Below are positions 54,997 through 62,601 of a DNA stretch of 64,000 bases, piece by piece. Location of the stretch: positions 868,001-932,000 of the forward strand of contig NZ_CP068983.1 in assembly GCF_016801025.1 (NCBI RefSeq). Direction: 5' to 3'. The notes below the pieces were generated by a model that was given only the letters and a program-made list of their open reading frames with translations, searched no databases and was not told the origin of the DNA. Every line of letters begins with the position of its first letter. The stretch's first letter is position 1. The position numbers and the translations under genes were made by a program. This DNA comes from Paradevosia shaoguanensis. GTDB taxonomy: Bacteria; Pseudomonadota; Alphaproteobacteria; Rhizobiales; Devosiaceae.

Positions 54997-55025
54997 TGTG
55001 TAATTGTGCTGTGCCATATTGGGTA

Positions 55026-55151
55026 CGGGCGGGAGACCGTTGGGCCCCAGGTTTAAAGACCGAGAGCCGGCACGGGTCCCCGCCCGCTTTGACAAACACC
55101 TGAACAGTTGCACGAGGCCGCTTGAGACGGACCTCGGATCACAGGGACAGG
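55026..55151 (+). ncRNA. Predicted IS110 bridge RNA
   Basis: First module: CGGGCGGG (55026-55033) plus GACCGT pairs with ACGGGTC plus CCCGCCCG (55072-55086), about 14 bp. An internal loop then has TGGGCCCC (55041-55048) on the 5' side and AGAGCCGG (55063-55070) on the 3' side, with GGTT-TAAA-GACC on top. Second module: CCTG/CAGG (55099-55102/55148-55151), loop with ACAGTTGC (55104-55111) and CACAGG (55140-55145), and top hairpin CGAGGCCG/CGG-A-CCTCG. The first loop matches the target repeat, the second the element's own ends. This is the layout of IS621-type bridge RNAs. Confidence 0.8.
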
Positions 55152-55154
55152 CCC

Positions 55155-56085
55155 ATGACCCTATCACCGACCTGGATTGGAATCGACGTTTCGAAAGCCT
55201 GGCTGGATATCGCCTCTTCCGGCGGGGAGGGCGTGCAGCGGATCGCCAACACGATGGACGCCATCGCCGCATTCGCCGCCACGCTGGAGCGGGAGGGCAC
55301 TCGTGGTGCTGGAGGCGAGCGGGGTTTACGACAGGAGCTTGCGCGCCGGACTGGCGCTGGCCGGGATCGGCCATGTCCGGGTCAATCCGCTGCGGGCCCG
55401 TGACTTTGCGCGGGCCAGCGGCCAGCTCGCCAAGACCGATGCGCTCGATGCGGCCATGCTTGCCGAAATGGGCCGGGCCCTGCGCCTCGTGGCCGACCCG
55501 CTGCCCGAGGCCGGACGCGAGCGGCTCGGCCTGCTCAGCCGCCGCCGCGACCAGTTGGTGGCCATGCGCACCCAGGAAAAGCAGCGCCGGATCGAGATGA
55601 CCGATCCCTTCATCGGCGCCGACCTGGACCGGCACCTGGCCGGCCTCAACCAGGCCATCGCCGCCATCGAGGTCGAAATCCAGAACCAGATCGGCAGCGA
55701 TGCCGCCCTGGCACAGGACCAGGCCCTGATCCGCTCGGTGCCCGGCATCGGCCCGGTCACCGCCTCTGTCCTGGCCGCCCTGATGCCCGAACTGGGCCGG
55801 CGCTCGGGCAAGCAGATCGCCACCCTGGCCGGGTTGGCCCCGCTCAACAACGATAGCGGCCTACGGCGCGGACAGCGCTCCATCCGCGGTGGCCGCCGCC
55901 GCGTCCGCCAGGCCCTCTACATGGCCGCCGTCGCATCCTTGCGAACACAATCGCCTCTCAACGCCTTCTACCACCGCCTGCGCCAGGCCGGAAAACCACC
56001 CAAGCCTGCCCTCGTCGCCCTCGCCAGAAAGCTCCTCGTCACCATCAACGCCATGATGAAAACCCGAACACGCTTCGCAACCTGA
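55155..56085 (+). pseudogene. IS110-family transposase (recombinase), frameshifted
   Basis: ATG 55155 opens MTLSPTWIGIDVSKAWLDIA with the first RuvC-like Asp. The frame is lost near 55295-55297 (GAGGGCACTCG); the next frame goes on with ALVVLEASGVYDRSLRAGLA (catalytic Glu), KTDALDAAMLAEMG (Asp pair) and the C-terminal domain VPGIGPVTASVLAAL, then LAPLNNDSGLRRGQRS, ending at 56085. One extra G in the GGG run at 55295-55297 would explain it. So all DEDD residues are present but in two frames. It is either an inactive copy, an assembly error or, less likely, a recoded gene. Confidence 0.85.
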
Positions 56086-56176
56086 ATTACAGTTGCCGGA
56101 TCAAGTCCGGGAAGTGCAGTGGGGATGGAGAGTATGGAGAGTATGGGGTCTCCTCGGGGAAGCCGTGGCCCACGCC

Positions 56177-56917
56177 CTAAATGCAGCGGCCCCCGTCCAC
56201 CTCCATCGCCACGCCGGTGACCATGCTGGCCTCATCCGAGCAGAGGAAGCAGGCGGCATTGCCCATGTCTTCCGGCGTCGAAAACCTTCCGATGGGGATC
56301 GAGGCCAAAAACTTCGCTCTCATCTCGGGGGTATCCTCGCCCATGAAGGTCTTGAGGAGCGGGGTATCGCCGGCCACCGGGTTGATGGCGTTGACGCGCA
56401 CGCCCAGTGGGGCGAGTTCGATGGCCATGGATTTGGTGGCGGTGACCATCCAGCCCTTGGACGCATTGTACCAGGAGAGGCGCGGGCGCGGGCTGACCGC
56501 CGCCGTCGAGGCGACGTTGAGGATGGCGCCCTTCTTGTTGGCCTTCATGTGGGGGACGAGGGCCTTCGCCGTGAGGTAGACCGACTTGATGTTGACCGCG
56601 ACGACGCGGTCGAAATCGGCCTCGGATATGTCCTCCATGGCGGCGGGCAGATGGCTGACGCCGGCATTGTTGACGAGGATGTCGAGGGTGCCGAAAGCTT
56701 TGAGGGCGGCTTCGGCGAGGGCGTTGACGCTCTCTGCCTTGGAGACGTCGACCTGATGCGAAAGCGCGCCGAGTTCGGCGGCCATGGCGTGGGCGGCATC
56801 GCCGTTGATATCGGCGATGATGACGCGGGCGCCTTCGGCGACGAACTTCTTGACGATCCCCGCGCCGAAGCCGGAGGCGCCGCCGGTGACGATGGCGGTT
56901 TTGTTGGCAAGTCTCAT
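56177..56917 (-). CDS. Short-chain dehydrogenase/reductase
   Basis: A 246-residue classical SDR: cofactor motif VTGGASGFGAGIV, NNAGVS, Ser in LNVASTAAVS and the Tyr-x-x-x-Lys motif in LSWYNASKG. The end VTGVAMEVDGGRCI is typical. It oxidises an alcohol or reduces a ketone with NAD(P); substrate unknown. ATG 56917 replaces an upstream in-frame ATG at 56956, which lies inside a repeat. It is downstream of the aldehyde dehydrogenase and ABC genes on the same strand but separated by repeats. Confidence 0.93.
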   Translation of the reverse strand: MRLANKTAIVTGGASGFGAGIVKKFVAEGARVIIADINGDAAHAMAAELGALSHQVDVSKAESVNALAEAALKAFGTLDILVNNAGVSHLPAAMEDISEADFDRVVAVNIKSVYLTAKALVPHMKANKKGAILNVASTAAVSPRPRLSWYNASKGWMVTATKSMAIELAPLGVRVNAINPVAGDTPLLKTFMGEDTPEMRAKFLASIPIGRFSTPEDMGNAACFLCSDEASMVTGVAMEVDGGRCI

Positions 56918-56946
56918 GATGGTCAAAATCCTCGTGGTGTTGCTGG

Positions 56947-57056
56947 CTCCCCCCACCCTGTCCCTCCCCGCAAGGGGGGAGGAGACCTGCTGGCTAGATC
57001 GTGCCCCAACGTCTCCCTCCCCCTTGCGGGGAGGGGACAGGGGTGGGGGTGCCCAA
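56947..57056. repeat. Family A inverted-pair repeat
   Basis: CCCCCCACCCTGTCCCTCCCC then GCAAGGGGGGAGGAGACCTG, a centre with GATCGTGCCCCAACG, then TCTCCCTCCCCCTTGCGGGG and AGGGGTGGGGG. It fills the 140-nt gap between SDR and aldehyde dehydrogenase genes. Confidence 0.85.
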
Positions 57057-57057
57057 A

Positions 57058-58515
57058 TTATCCGTGATAGGCGGCAACCGTCTTCAGCACCGAGAACCCA
57101 TAGAGCGCCTCAAAACCCTTTTCGCGCCCATGCCCTGACTTCCCGATGCCGCCGAACGGCAGTTCCACGCCACCGCCGGCGCCGTAATTGTTCAAAAACA
57201 CCTGCCCGGTCTTGATGGCCTTGGCCAAGCGCATTTGCCTCGCCCCATCACGCGTCCACACCCCCGCGACGAGGCCGTAATCGGTGCCGTTGGCGATGGC
57301 GATGGCGTCTTCCTCGGTGTCGAACGGGATCACCACCTGCACAGGCCCAAAGATTTCATCCTGGGCGAGGCGGTTGGAGGGATCGATGCCCGCCACCAGC
57401 GTCGGCGCGAGGTAGTGGCCGCCCGCCGGAACGCCATCCACGATCTGGCCCCGCGCCGCGATGCGACCGCTGCCGAGATTGGAGAGGAAGCCGGAGACGA
57501 TTTCCTTCTGCCGTGCCGAGACGAGCGGGCCGACATCGAGATCGGACGCAGCGGGGCCAACTTTCAGCGCTGCATAGCGCTCTGACATGCGGGCGAGCAC
57601 CTCATCGTGGATGGAGCGCTGCACGAGGATGCGCGAGGAGGCCGAGCAGGTCTGGCCGGCGTTCTGGATGCCGGCATTGACGAGGAACGGTAGCGCGCGG
57701 TCGAGATCGGCATCCTCGAAAATCAGTTGGGGCGACTTGCCGCCCAGTTCGAGGGTAACGGGCACGACGTTCTTCGCCGCCGCTTCCTGGATGAGAATGC
57801 CCACGCCGACCGAGCCGGTAAAGGAGATGTGGTTGACGCCCGGATGGGACGAGAGCGCGGCGCCGGCCTCTTCGCCCAGCCCCGGCACGACGTTGAGCGC
57901 ACCCTTGGGCAGGCCGGCTTCCTCGGCGATGGCGGCGAAGGCGATGGCGGTGAGGCAGGCTTCTTCTGCCGGCTTGAGCACCGCCGCATTGCCCATGGCC
58001 AATGCCCCGCCGACCGAGCGGCCGATGATCTGCATCGGGTAGTTCCACGGCACGATATGGGCGGTGACGCCATGCGGTTCGCGCAGCGTATAGACCGTGT
58101 AGCCGTCGAGATAGGGAATGGTCTCGCCATGCACCTTATCGGCAGCGCCGCCGTAAAACTCCATGTAGCGGGCCAGCGCGATGGCGTCGGCGCGGGCCTG
58201 CTTGAGCGGCTTGCCGACATCGAGGGCTTCCAGCCGCGCCAGATCATCGACGCGCTCCAGCACCTTCTGGCCGATGCGGGTGAGGATGCGACCGCGCTCC
58301 AACGCGCTCATGCGACCCCACTCACCATCGAGGGCGGCATGGGCGGCGGCGACGGCGCGGTCGACGTCATAGGCTTCGCCACGCGCGATGGCGCCGATGG
58401 TTTCGCCGGTGGACGGGTTCTCGATCGGGAGGGTCTGCTGGCCGTTCGGCTTGACCCATTCGCCACCGATGAAGCAGCGGGTGGGGTCGAACCAGAGGTT
58501 GAGGTCGGTGGTCAT
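57058..58515 (-). CDS. Aldehyde dehydrogenase, NAD-dependent
   Basis: A 485-residue aldehyde dehydrogenase with VTAHIVPWNYPMQIIGRSVG, the general base in VTLELGGKSPQLIFED and catalytic Cys in NAGQTCSASSRILV, ending FGGIGKSGHGREKGFEALYG. This is the betaine-aldehyde/gamma-aminobutyraldehyde-like branch; substrate unknown. ATG 58515 begins MTTDLNLWFDPTRC. Family A repeats lie on both sides. Confidence 0.93.
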   Translation of the reverse strand: MTTDLNLWFDPTRCFIGGEWVKPNGQQTLPIENPSTGETIGAIARGEAYDVDRAVAAAHAALDGEWGRMSALERGRILTRIGQKVLERVDDLARLEALDVGKPLKQARADAIALARYMEFYGGAADKVHGETIPYLDGYTVYTLREPHGVTAHIVPWNYPMQIIGRSVGGALAMGNAAVLKPAEEACLTAIAFAAIAEEAGLPKGALNVVPGLGEEAGAALSSHPGVNHISFTGSVGVGILIQEAAAKNVVPVTLELGGKSPQLIFEDADLDRALPFLVNAGIQNAGQTCSASSRILVQRSIHDEVLARMSERYAALKVGPAASDLDVGPLVSARQKEIVSGFLSNLGSGRIAARGQIVDGVPAGGHYLAPTLVAGIDPSNRLAQDEIFGPVQVVIPFDTEEDAIAIANGTDYGLVAGVWTRDGARQMRLAKAIKTGQVFLNNYGAGGGVELPFGGIGKSGHGREKGFEALYGFSVLKTVAAYHG

Positions 58516-58544
58516 GGGTTTTGCCTGGGTCGTTGTGTTCTTGG

Positions 58545-58648
58545 CCTACCCCCACCCCGGCCCTCCCCACAAGGGGGAGGGAGGTTTTGGGGCGGGATCG
58601 AGCCATCAGGTCTCCCTCCCCCTTGTGGGGAGGGAACAAGGGTGGGGG
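58545..58648. repeat. Family A inverted-pair repeat
   Basis: CCCCCACCCCGGCCCTCCCC then ACAAGGGGGAGGGAGG, a centre with GGGATCGAGCCATC, and CTCCCTCCCCCTTGTGGGGA then GGGTGGGGG. It fills the 148-nt gap. Confidence 0.85.
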
Positions 58649-58663
58649 TGAACCCACCGGAAA

Positions 58664-60277
58664 CTAGCCTCCCGTCCTTCCGGCCAAAGCCGTCTCCAGA
58701 TTCGGCGTCGCGGCGAGCAGTTCGCGCGTATAGGCGTGCTGCGGATTGCGGAAAACCTCCTCGGTCGGACCCGATTCCACGATCTGTCCCGACTTCATCA
58801 CCAGCACCCGGTCGGTGATGGCGCGCACCACGTGTAGGTCGTGCGAGATGAAAAGGTACGAAAGCTTCAGCCGGTCCGAGAGTTCTGCCAGGAGATCGAG
58901 GATCTGCGCCCGGATCGAAACGTCGAGCGCCGACACCGCCTCATCGAGAATGATCAGCGCCGGATTGATGATCAGCGCCCGCGCGATGGCGATGCGCTGG
59001 CGCTGACCGCCCGAAAACTCGTGGATGTACTTCTCCGCGTCGGTCGCCTTGAGCCCCACATGCTCCAGCGCCTCGGCAATGCGCCTGTCACGCTCGGCAC
59101 CCGAAGGCGCTTCGTTGCCAAGAAGATGGAAGGGTTCGGAGACGAGGCGATCGACGCGGTGGCGCGGGTTGAAGGAGCCATAGGGGTCCTGGAACACCAC
59201 CTGCATCTTGCGTCGCGCCGCAAAGGATGCACCCGTGGTGATGGCCTCGCCATCGAGCCGGATGGCGCCCGATTGCGTCGGCTCCAGCGCCATGATGGCG
59301 CGGGCCAGCGTGGACTTGCCGCAGCCGCTCTCCCCCACAAGCCCGACATTCTCGCCGCGATTGACGACGAGGCTCACGTCGTTGACGGCGCGAAAAGCCT
59401 TTGGCGGCCCGAAGAGCGAGGCGCGCGGCAGCTTGTATTCGCGCACCACATTCTCGATGGCGAGCACCGGAACATCCGAGGCCCCGACGGCCGGAGGCGG
59501 CAGGCGCTTGGGGGTGTGGCTGGAGGCGGCAAAGAGCGCGCGCGTATAGGGGTGGGCGGTCTTGCGGAAGACTTCGAGCGTCGGGCCGGCCTCGACCACT
59601 TCGCCCAGCTTCATGATGGCGATCCTGTCGGCGAGATCGGCGACCACGGCGAGGTCGTGGGTGATGAAGATCATGCCCATGCCGTCTTCATCGACGAGGC
59701 GCTTCAGGAGCTTCAAAATCTGCGCCTGCGTCGTCACGTCGAGCGCCGTGGTCGGCTCGTCGGCAATGAGGAGGCGCGGGCGCAGGGCAATGGCCATGGC
59801 AATGACGACGCGCTGGCGCTGGCCGCCGGACAGCTCGTGCGGGTAGCGGTCGAGCGGGAAGCGGGCTTCGGGGAGTTCGACGCGGTTGAGGGTTTCGCGG
59901 GCGACTTTCAGCGCTTCGGCGCGGCCGACGCGGCGGTGCACCATCACGGTTTCGGCGACCTGGTCGCCGATGGTCCTGGTGGGGTTGAGCGCGGTCATGG
60001 GTTCCTGAAACACCATGCCCACATCCTTGCCGCGAATGCCGCACATCTCGGCTTCGGGCTTGTTCAGCAGCTCGACGCCATCGAGCGTGATGGAGCCGGA
60101 GGCGCGGGCGCTCGACGGCAGGAGCTGCATGATCGAGAGCGCGGTCATGGATTTACCCGAGCCGCTTTCCCCGATGACGCCGAGGATTTCGCCCTTGTCG
60201 ACCGAGAGATCGACATCCTTGAGGATTTCGAAGCTGCCGATGGCGAGCGAGAGTTTTCTGGCGACGAGCAGGGTCAT
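58664..60277 (-). CDS. Peptide/nickel-type ABC transporter, fused double ATPase
   Basis: A 537-residue protein joining two ATPases (DppD-DppF or GsiA type). Domain 1: [52 protein letters not shown]. Domain 2 from about residue 270: [52 protein letters not shown]. It drives import of peptides, opines or similar solutes. The start overlaps the stop of the DppC-type gene by 4 nt. Confidence 0.95.
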   Translation of the reverse strand: MTLLVARKLSLAIGSFEILKDVDLSVDKGEILGVIGESGSGKSMTALSIMQLLPSSARASGSITLDGVELLNKPEAEMCGIRGKDVGMVFQEPMTALNPTRTIGDQVAETVMVHRRVGRAEALKVARETLNRVELPEARFPLDRYPHELSGGQRQRVVIAMAIALRPRLLIADEPTTALDVTTQAQILKLLKRLVDEDGMGMIFITHDLAVVADLADRIAIMKLGEVVEAGPTLEVFRKTAHPYTRALFAASSHTPKRLPPPAVGASDVPVLAIENVVREYKLPRASLFGPPKAFRAVNDVSLVVNRGENVGLVGESGCGKSTLARAIMALEPTQSGAIRLDGEAITTGASFAARRKMQVVFQDPYGSFNPRHRVDRLVSEPFHLLGNEAPSGAERDRRIAEALEHVGLKATDAEKYIHEFSGGQRQRIAIARALIINPALIILDEAVSALDVSIRAQILDLLAELSDRLKLSYLFISHDLHVVRAITDRVLVMKSGQIVESGPTEEVFRNPQHAYTRELLAATPNLETALAGRTGG

Positions 60278-61155
60278 GCGCGGCTCCTGCGGGTCTGGGG
60301 GTCGAGGATGTCGCGCAGGCCATCGCCCATGAGGTTGACGCCGAGGACTGTGAGCACGATGGCGAGGCCCGGCGCCAGCGCCACATGCGGCGCGAGCCCG
60401 ATCATGGTCTGCGCATCCGACAGCATCTTGCCCCAGCTCGGGGTCGGCGGCTGCGCACCGAGGCCGACATAGGCCAGGCTCGCTTCGGCCAGGATGCCGA
60501 GCGAGAACTGGATGGTGGCCTGCACCACCAGCGTATTGAGGATGTTGGGCAGGATATGCTCGGCCGAAATCCGCACCGCGCCTTTGCCCGACACCCGCGC
60601 CGCCATGACGAACTCGCGCTGCCAGAGGCTCAGGGCCGCGCCGCGCGAGAGGCGCGCGAAGACCGGAATGTTGAAGATGCCGATGGCGATGATGGCATTG
60701 ACCGCGCCGGGACCGAACACCGCCGTGATGAGAATGGCGATGAGCAGCGCGGGGAAGGCGAAGACGAGGTCGTTGGCGCGCATGATGACTTCATCGAGCA
60801 GGCTCCCACGCTTGGCGGCAGCGGCGAGGCCCAGCGGCGTGCCGATGGCCGCGCCGATGCCAACGGCGACGAGGGCCACGGCGATCGAGGTGCGCGCGCC
60901 GACCATGATCATGGAGAGCACGTCGCGCCCGAAATGATCTGTGCCTAGCCAATGCGCCCAGGACGGACCCTTGAGCTTGTTGGGGATGTCCTGGAGCGTG
61001 GCGTCATAGGGCGTCCACACGAAGGACACGATGGCGGCCAGCACGAAGACCAGCGTGATGATGGTGCCGACGACGAAATTGCGCGAGCGCAGCGCGCTCC
61101 AGATGAGGCTGTCGCGGCGGCTCGCCGGAGCGGCGGGAAGCGTGGCGTCGGTCAT
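60274..61155 (-). CDS. ABC transporter permease (DppC type)
   Basis: A 293-residue permease with N-terminal helix, the OppC-type LKGPSWAHWLGTDHFGRDVL and the EAA loop FVMAARVSGKGAVRISAEHI. It forms the channel with the DppB-type protein. It overlaps the genes on both sides by 4 nt (ATGA), so the three are tightly coupled. Confidence 0.95.
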   Translation of the reverse strand: MTDATLPAAPASRRDSLIWSALRSRNFVVGTIITLVFVLAAIVSFVWTPYDATLQDIPNKLKGPSWAHWLGTDHFGRDVLSMIMVGARTSIAVALVAVGIGAAIGTPLGLAAAAKRGSLLDEVIMRANDLVFAFPALLIAILITAVFGPGAVNAIIAIGIFNIPVFARLSRGAALSLWQREFVMAARVSGKGAVRISAEHILPNILNTLVVQATIQFSLGILAEASLAYVGLGAQPPTPSWGKMLSDAQTMIGLAPHVALAPGLAIVLTVLGVNLMGDGLRDILDPQTRRSRA

Positions 61156-62099
61156 GCTTGCCTCCGCAGGCGCGGATCGACCAGCGCATAGGTCATGTCG
61201 ACGATGAAGGTGACGAGGATCACCGCGAAGACCAGCAGCATCACCACCGATTTGACCACGATGAGATCGCGCTGGGTAATGCCCTGGAAGACCAGCCGCC
61301 CGAGGCCGGGCAGGAAGAAGACGTTTTCGATGATGATGGCCCCGGCGAGCAGGAACGAGAATTGCAGCCCGATAATGGTGAGCACCGGGATGAGCGCATT
61401 GCGCAGGGCATGGCGCCAGAGGGTCTGGCGGCGGGTCAGGCCCTTGGCGCGGGCGGAGCGGATATAGTCCTCGTTGAGGGTATCGAGGAGCGACGACCGC
61501 ATGACGCGGGCGAGGATCGATGCCTGCGGCAGCGCCAGCGCGATGGCCGGCAGCGTCAGCGCCTTGAGGCCGACGAAGAACCCCGCATCCCAGCCCGGAA
61601 AGCCGCCGGCGGAGAACCAGCGCAGCGTGATCGAGAAGGCCAGCACCAGCAGCATGGCGAACCAGAAATTGGGGATGGCGACGCCGAGCTGGGTGGCGCC
61701 CATGATGGTGACGTCGGTGGCCGAATTGCGCCGCGCGGCGGCCAGAATGCCGACCGGGAAGGCGATGAGGGTCGAGAGCGTCAGGGCATAGATGGCGAGC
61801 GGCAGCGACACCCAGAGGCGCGCGCCGATAAGTTCGGCCACTGGGACTTTATAGGTGTAGCTGGTGCCGAATTCGCCATGCAGCAGGCCGGCGGCCCAGG
61901 TGAAATAGCGCTGCAGCGCCGGCGCGTTGAGGCCAAGCTGTTCACGCAGCGCCTCGACGGCATCAGGTGATGTGTTCATGCCCAGCATGAACTGGGCGGG
62001 ATCGCCGGGGACCACCTCGAGGACGAGGAAGATCACGATCGAGGCGGCTATGAGCGAAAGCGCCAGCGAAACCAGGCGTGAAAGGAAGAAGCGGAGCAT
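61152..62099 (-). CDS. ABC transporter permease (DppB type)
   Basis: A 315-residue permease: FFLSRLVSLALSLIAASIVI, EVVPGDPAQFMLGMNTSPDA, the EAA loop YIRSARAKGLTRRQTLWRHA and LAGAIIIENVFFLPGLGRLV. It is the DppB partner. Upstream lies a 500-nt repeat block and then the binding-protein gene. Confidence 0.95.
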   Translation of the reverse strand: MLRFFLSRLVSLALSLIAASIVIFLVLEVVPGDPAQFMLGMNTSPDAVEALREQLGLNAPALQRYFTWAAGLLHGEFGTSYTYKVPVAELIGARLWVSLPLAIYALTLSTLIAFPVGILAAARRNSATDVTIMGATQLGVAIPNFWFAMLLVLAFSITLRWFSAGGFPGWDAGFFVGLKALTLPAIALALPQASILARVMRSSLLDTLNEDYIRSARAKGLTRRQTLWRHALRNALIPVLTIIGLQFSFLLAGAIIIENVFFLPGLGRLVFQGITQRDLIVVKSVVMLLVFAVILVTFIVDMTYALVDPRLRRQA

Positions 62100-62601
62100 T
62101 CAATGGATTCCGTGGCGCGGGAGGCCGCGCGGGCGCGGAGCGGTGGGCAGTCGCGTTATCCGGGGATGGGCTAGATCGAGCTCCCACCACCCCTTCTCCC
62201 CTTGAGGGAGAAGGTGGCGCGTCAGCGCCGGATGAGGGGTCGGCGATGCTGGCACAAACCCCTCGCCCGCCCTGCGGGCACCCTCTCCCTCAAGGGGAGA
62301 GGGGGAGCTTTTGGCTGAGATCGTACCCCATCGCACCTCCCCCCTTGCGGGGGAGGACGGGAGGGGGGTGAGCCGAAGGCGCGAGGCTGGGGCAACCCCC
62401 ACCCCTATCCCCTCCCCACAAGGGGGAGGGAGACGCTTTTGCAGGATCGTGCCCCACGTCCTCCCTCCCCCTTGTGGGGAGGGATCGAGGGTGGGGGTGA
62501 GCCCAAAACGCCGTGCGGGGAATGCCCCCCTTCGGGCCTCCCCCGCAAGGGGGGAGGTGAAGAGCGGATGTGCTGCGGCGTTCGAGCTCAAACCCACCGG
62601 T
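62100..62601. repeat. Block of four palindromic repeats between ABC genes
   Basis: No gene is present. 62192-62312 is family C (second copy). 62333-62366 is half of family A-prime (CCTCCCCCCTTGCGGGGGAG). 62395-62500 is a family A inverted pair. 62525-62561 is another A-prime half (CCTCCCCCGCAAGGGGGGAG). Together they cover most of the gap. Confidence 0.85.

Larger units (their letters stand above)
54997..56097 (+). mobile_element. IS110-family insertion sequence
   Basis: About 1.1 kb with one DEDD/serine recombinase, a 158-nt 5' non-coding region and only about 10 nt after the stop, as in the IS110 subgroup. There are no long terminal inverted repeats. CC flanks both sides (54995-54996 and 56096-56097), consistent with a shared 2-nt core; removing the element restores TGGGCCCCGGATCAAG and a family B repeat. 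Ends are inferred from the repeat, not from a second copy. Confidence 0.88.

Noticed and set aside
55155-55403. A separate small gene of 93 codons or programmed frameshifting in the transposase
   Set aside because: The first frame contains only the N-terminal part of the recombinase and then unrelated residues. No slippery heptamer or downstream stem is evident, and IS110 elements are not known to use recoding, so a simple one-base indel is preferred.
62192-62561. Possible CRISPR array from closely spaced palindromes
   Set aside because: The units belong to three repeat families, differ in length, face each other in inverted pairs and have no regular spacers or cas genes nearby.
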